DNA from: Capsulimonas sp.
GTDB taxonomy: Bacteria > Armatimonadota > Armatimonadia > Armatimonadales > Capsulimonadaceae
Reading direction: 5' to 3'
Assembly: GCA_025963815.1 (NCBI GenBank)
Contig: JAOQAA010000163.1
Span: 1-6,299 of the forward strand
Length of the DNA stretch: 6,299 nucleotides
Shown piece by piece: positions 4,910 through 6,299 of this stretch. The notes under the pieces were generated by a model that saw nothing but the letters and a program-made list of their open reading frames with translations, made no database searches and had not been told where the DNA came from. A program made the position numbers and the translations under genes. Position 1 is the first letter of the stretch; the number at the start of each line of letters is the position of its first letter.

Positions 4910-6299
4910 CTACTTTCCATACCCCAGCCCAAACCCATAAGCAAAGAGCGGATCGGCCTTCTTGTCGTCGAAATGCAACGGGATCTGGTCCATCGTGCGC
5001 GGCCATGGGAACGACAATTTGCCCGTGGGTTTGTAGTCGCCGAACAATACGTCGGCAATCCCCTGCCCTTCGGTTCCGGGGAGCCAGGCGGCGACGAGGG
5101 CGTCGCTTTGCGTGAGAGCGTCGCCGAGAATCATTGGGCGGCCGGAGAGTAAGACGACGACGACGGGGATATTGGCCTTTTTGAGATTGGCGACGGCGTC
5201 CAGATCTTCCTGTGTGAGCGTAAGGTCGGGTCGATCGCCGATCCATTCGGAGTACGGGTTCTCCCCGATCACGACGACTCCTAGGGTCGCGCCCTCGGCG
5301 CCGGTTCCATCTTTCGAATATGTCACCGCCGTGTCTTTGGAGACTGTATTCTTGATGGCGGTCAGGATACTGGTTCCGCCGGGAATATCCCCCATCTGGC
5401 CCTGCCACTTGATCGTCCAGCCGCCGCACTGCATGCCGATGTCGTCGCCGCCCCGGCCGCACACATGGATGCGTGCAATGGTCTTGGCGATCGGCAGCGT
5501 CTTCTTGCTGTTTTTGAGAAGAACGAGCGACTCGCGCACGGCTTGGCGCGCGATTTGGCGATGCTCGGCGCCGCCGAACTTCGCCTGAAGACTGGCGGAC
5601 GCGGTGAAGTCATGGCCTTTGTCCATCAAGCCCATGGCGAGCTTGACACGCAGGATGCGCAGCGCGGCGTCGTCGATCCGGGACTGCGGGACTTTGCCTT
5701 CCCCCACCAGCGCTTTGAGATCGTCGAAGAAGATCTGGTATCGGTCCGTGATCATGAACATATCCATGCCGGCGTTGACCGAATCCGCGATGTTCGCCTT
5801 GTAATCGCCGGGGATCTGGTTCAGCGCGTCCCAGTCCGAGATCAGAAAGCCCTCGAATTTCAGATCGTGCTTGAGAATATCGGTGAGCAGATGCTTATGC
5901 ACCGAGGCGCGCACGCCGTTCCAGCTGCTGAACGAGGGCATGATCGTCCCCACGCCGGCCTCAACCGCGCCGGCGTAGCCGGGGAGATGCACGCGCCGCA
6001 TTGTGGCTTCATCGATCTTTGTGTCGCCCCGATCCAGGGCGTAGTTGCCTTTGGCGTACCCGGTTCCAAACGTCGTCCCGCCGTCGGCGGCGAAGTGCTT
6101 GGCGCACGCCAGGATCGAAGTTCCGTCCGACAGATCGCGCCCCTGCAACCCCTCCACCGCCGCTGCGCCCAGCTTTGCGACGAGTGCGGGATCCTGCGAG
6201 TACCCTTCGTAAGTGCGTCCCCATCGGAAGTCCTGGGGAACGGCGACACATGGCCCAAAGGTCCAATCGATGGCCGAGGCGCGCACCTCTTCGGCGGTC
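4910..6299 (-). CDS. Second GH3 beta-glucosidase / exo-beta-glucanase, C-terminal 462 residues (N-terminus beyond right edge)
   Basis: The frame is open to the window end. The GTG at 6286 is not the start: the preceding codons read TAEE and align with SAEE of the paralogue at 2734-4599, so roughly 170 residues including any signal peptide lie outside. By eye the two proteins are about three-quarters identical over the shared part. The nucleophile is Asp at 5834-5836 (LISDW), and the acid/base is Glu at 5261-5263 (VIGENPYSE). KHFAADGG and [10 protein letters not shown] are present, as is the C-terminal [13 protein letters not shown]. Compared with its neighbour it has a loop nine residues longer after KHFAADGGT (6029-6073, Gly/Tyr-rich) and WIGDRP instead of GPGDRT beside the acid/base, so substrate preference may differ. 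It is transcribed toward the second GH3 and probably exported like it. Confidence 0.93.
   Translation of the reverse strand, partial: TAEEVRASAIDWTFGPCVAVPQDFRWGRTYEGYSQDPALVAKLGAAAVEGLQGRDLSDGTSILACAKHFAADGGTTFGTGYAKGNYALDRGDTKIDEATMRRVHLPGYAGAVEAGVGTIMPSFSSWNGVRASVHKHLLTDILKHDLKFEGFLISDWDALNQIPGDYKANIADSVNAGMDMFMITDRYQIFFDDLKALVGEGKVPQSRIDDAALRILRVKLAMGLMDKGHDFTASASLQAKFGGAEHRQIARQAVRESLVLLKNSKKTLPIAKTIARIHVCGRGGDDIGMQCGGWTIKWQGQMGDIPGGTSILTAIKNTVSKDTAVTYSKDGTGAEGATLGVVVIGENPYSEWIGDRPDLTLTQEDLDAVANLKKANIPVVVVLLSGRPMILGDALTQSDALVAAWLPGTEGQGIADVLFGDYKPTGKLSFPWPRTMDQIPLHFDDKKADPLFAYGFGLGYGK

Noticed and set aside
4848..5462. Minus-strand open frame of 204 codons overlapping the second GH3 gene
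   Set aside because: It is a shifted frame of the GH3 gene, Arg-rich, with no domain. It runs into the palindromic element.

Overview
The window looks like a piece of a moderately GC-rich bacterial chromosome from a free-living heterotroph that digests plant or microbial polysaccharide. The evidence is a pair of exported family 3 glycoside hydrolases of the barley exo-glucanase type, plus small repeat-protein genes of the Sel1 and ankyrin classes. By general impression the mix recalls soil or plant-associated phyla such as Armatimonadota. No marker gene is present, so the taxon is a guess.

Left part (1-2262). A secreted ankyrin-repeat protein runs leftward off the window edge (1-303, minus). 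Diverging from it is a tight plus-strand cluster: a Sel1-repeat protein (505-1107), an uncharacterised 134-residue protein (1111-1515) and a single-pass membrane protein with a short HTH-like cytosolic segment (1558-2064). The last gene appears broken. Its frame ends at a TGA, but protein-like sequence continues in the same frame to 2262, and two small compensating indels would restore a 234-residue product. The divergent intergenic region holds four GTGA(G/C) motifs spaced exactly 11 bp apart. They sit just upstream of a TATAAT box that has no good -35, as expected of an activator-dependent promoter.

Middle (2263-2733). A gene-poor stretch contains possible remains of a decayed small gene and then a 165-bp palindromic element with long terminal inverted repeats.

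Right part (2734-6299). Two paralogous minus-strand GH3 genes lie in tandem. The downstream one (2734-4599) is complete, with a signal peptide and both catalytic residues. The upstream one (4910 to beyond 6299) lacks only its N-terminal part because the window ends. Each GH3 stop codon is followed about 21 bp later by a copy of the same palindromic element, and the homology covers gene tail, spacer and element. The simplest history is tandem duplication of a [GH3 + element] unit. The two enzymes differ in a loop near the active site and in residues beside the acid/base, which suggests divergence in substrate preference within extracytoplasmic beta-glucan breakdown.
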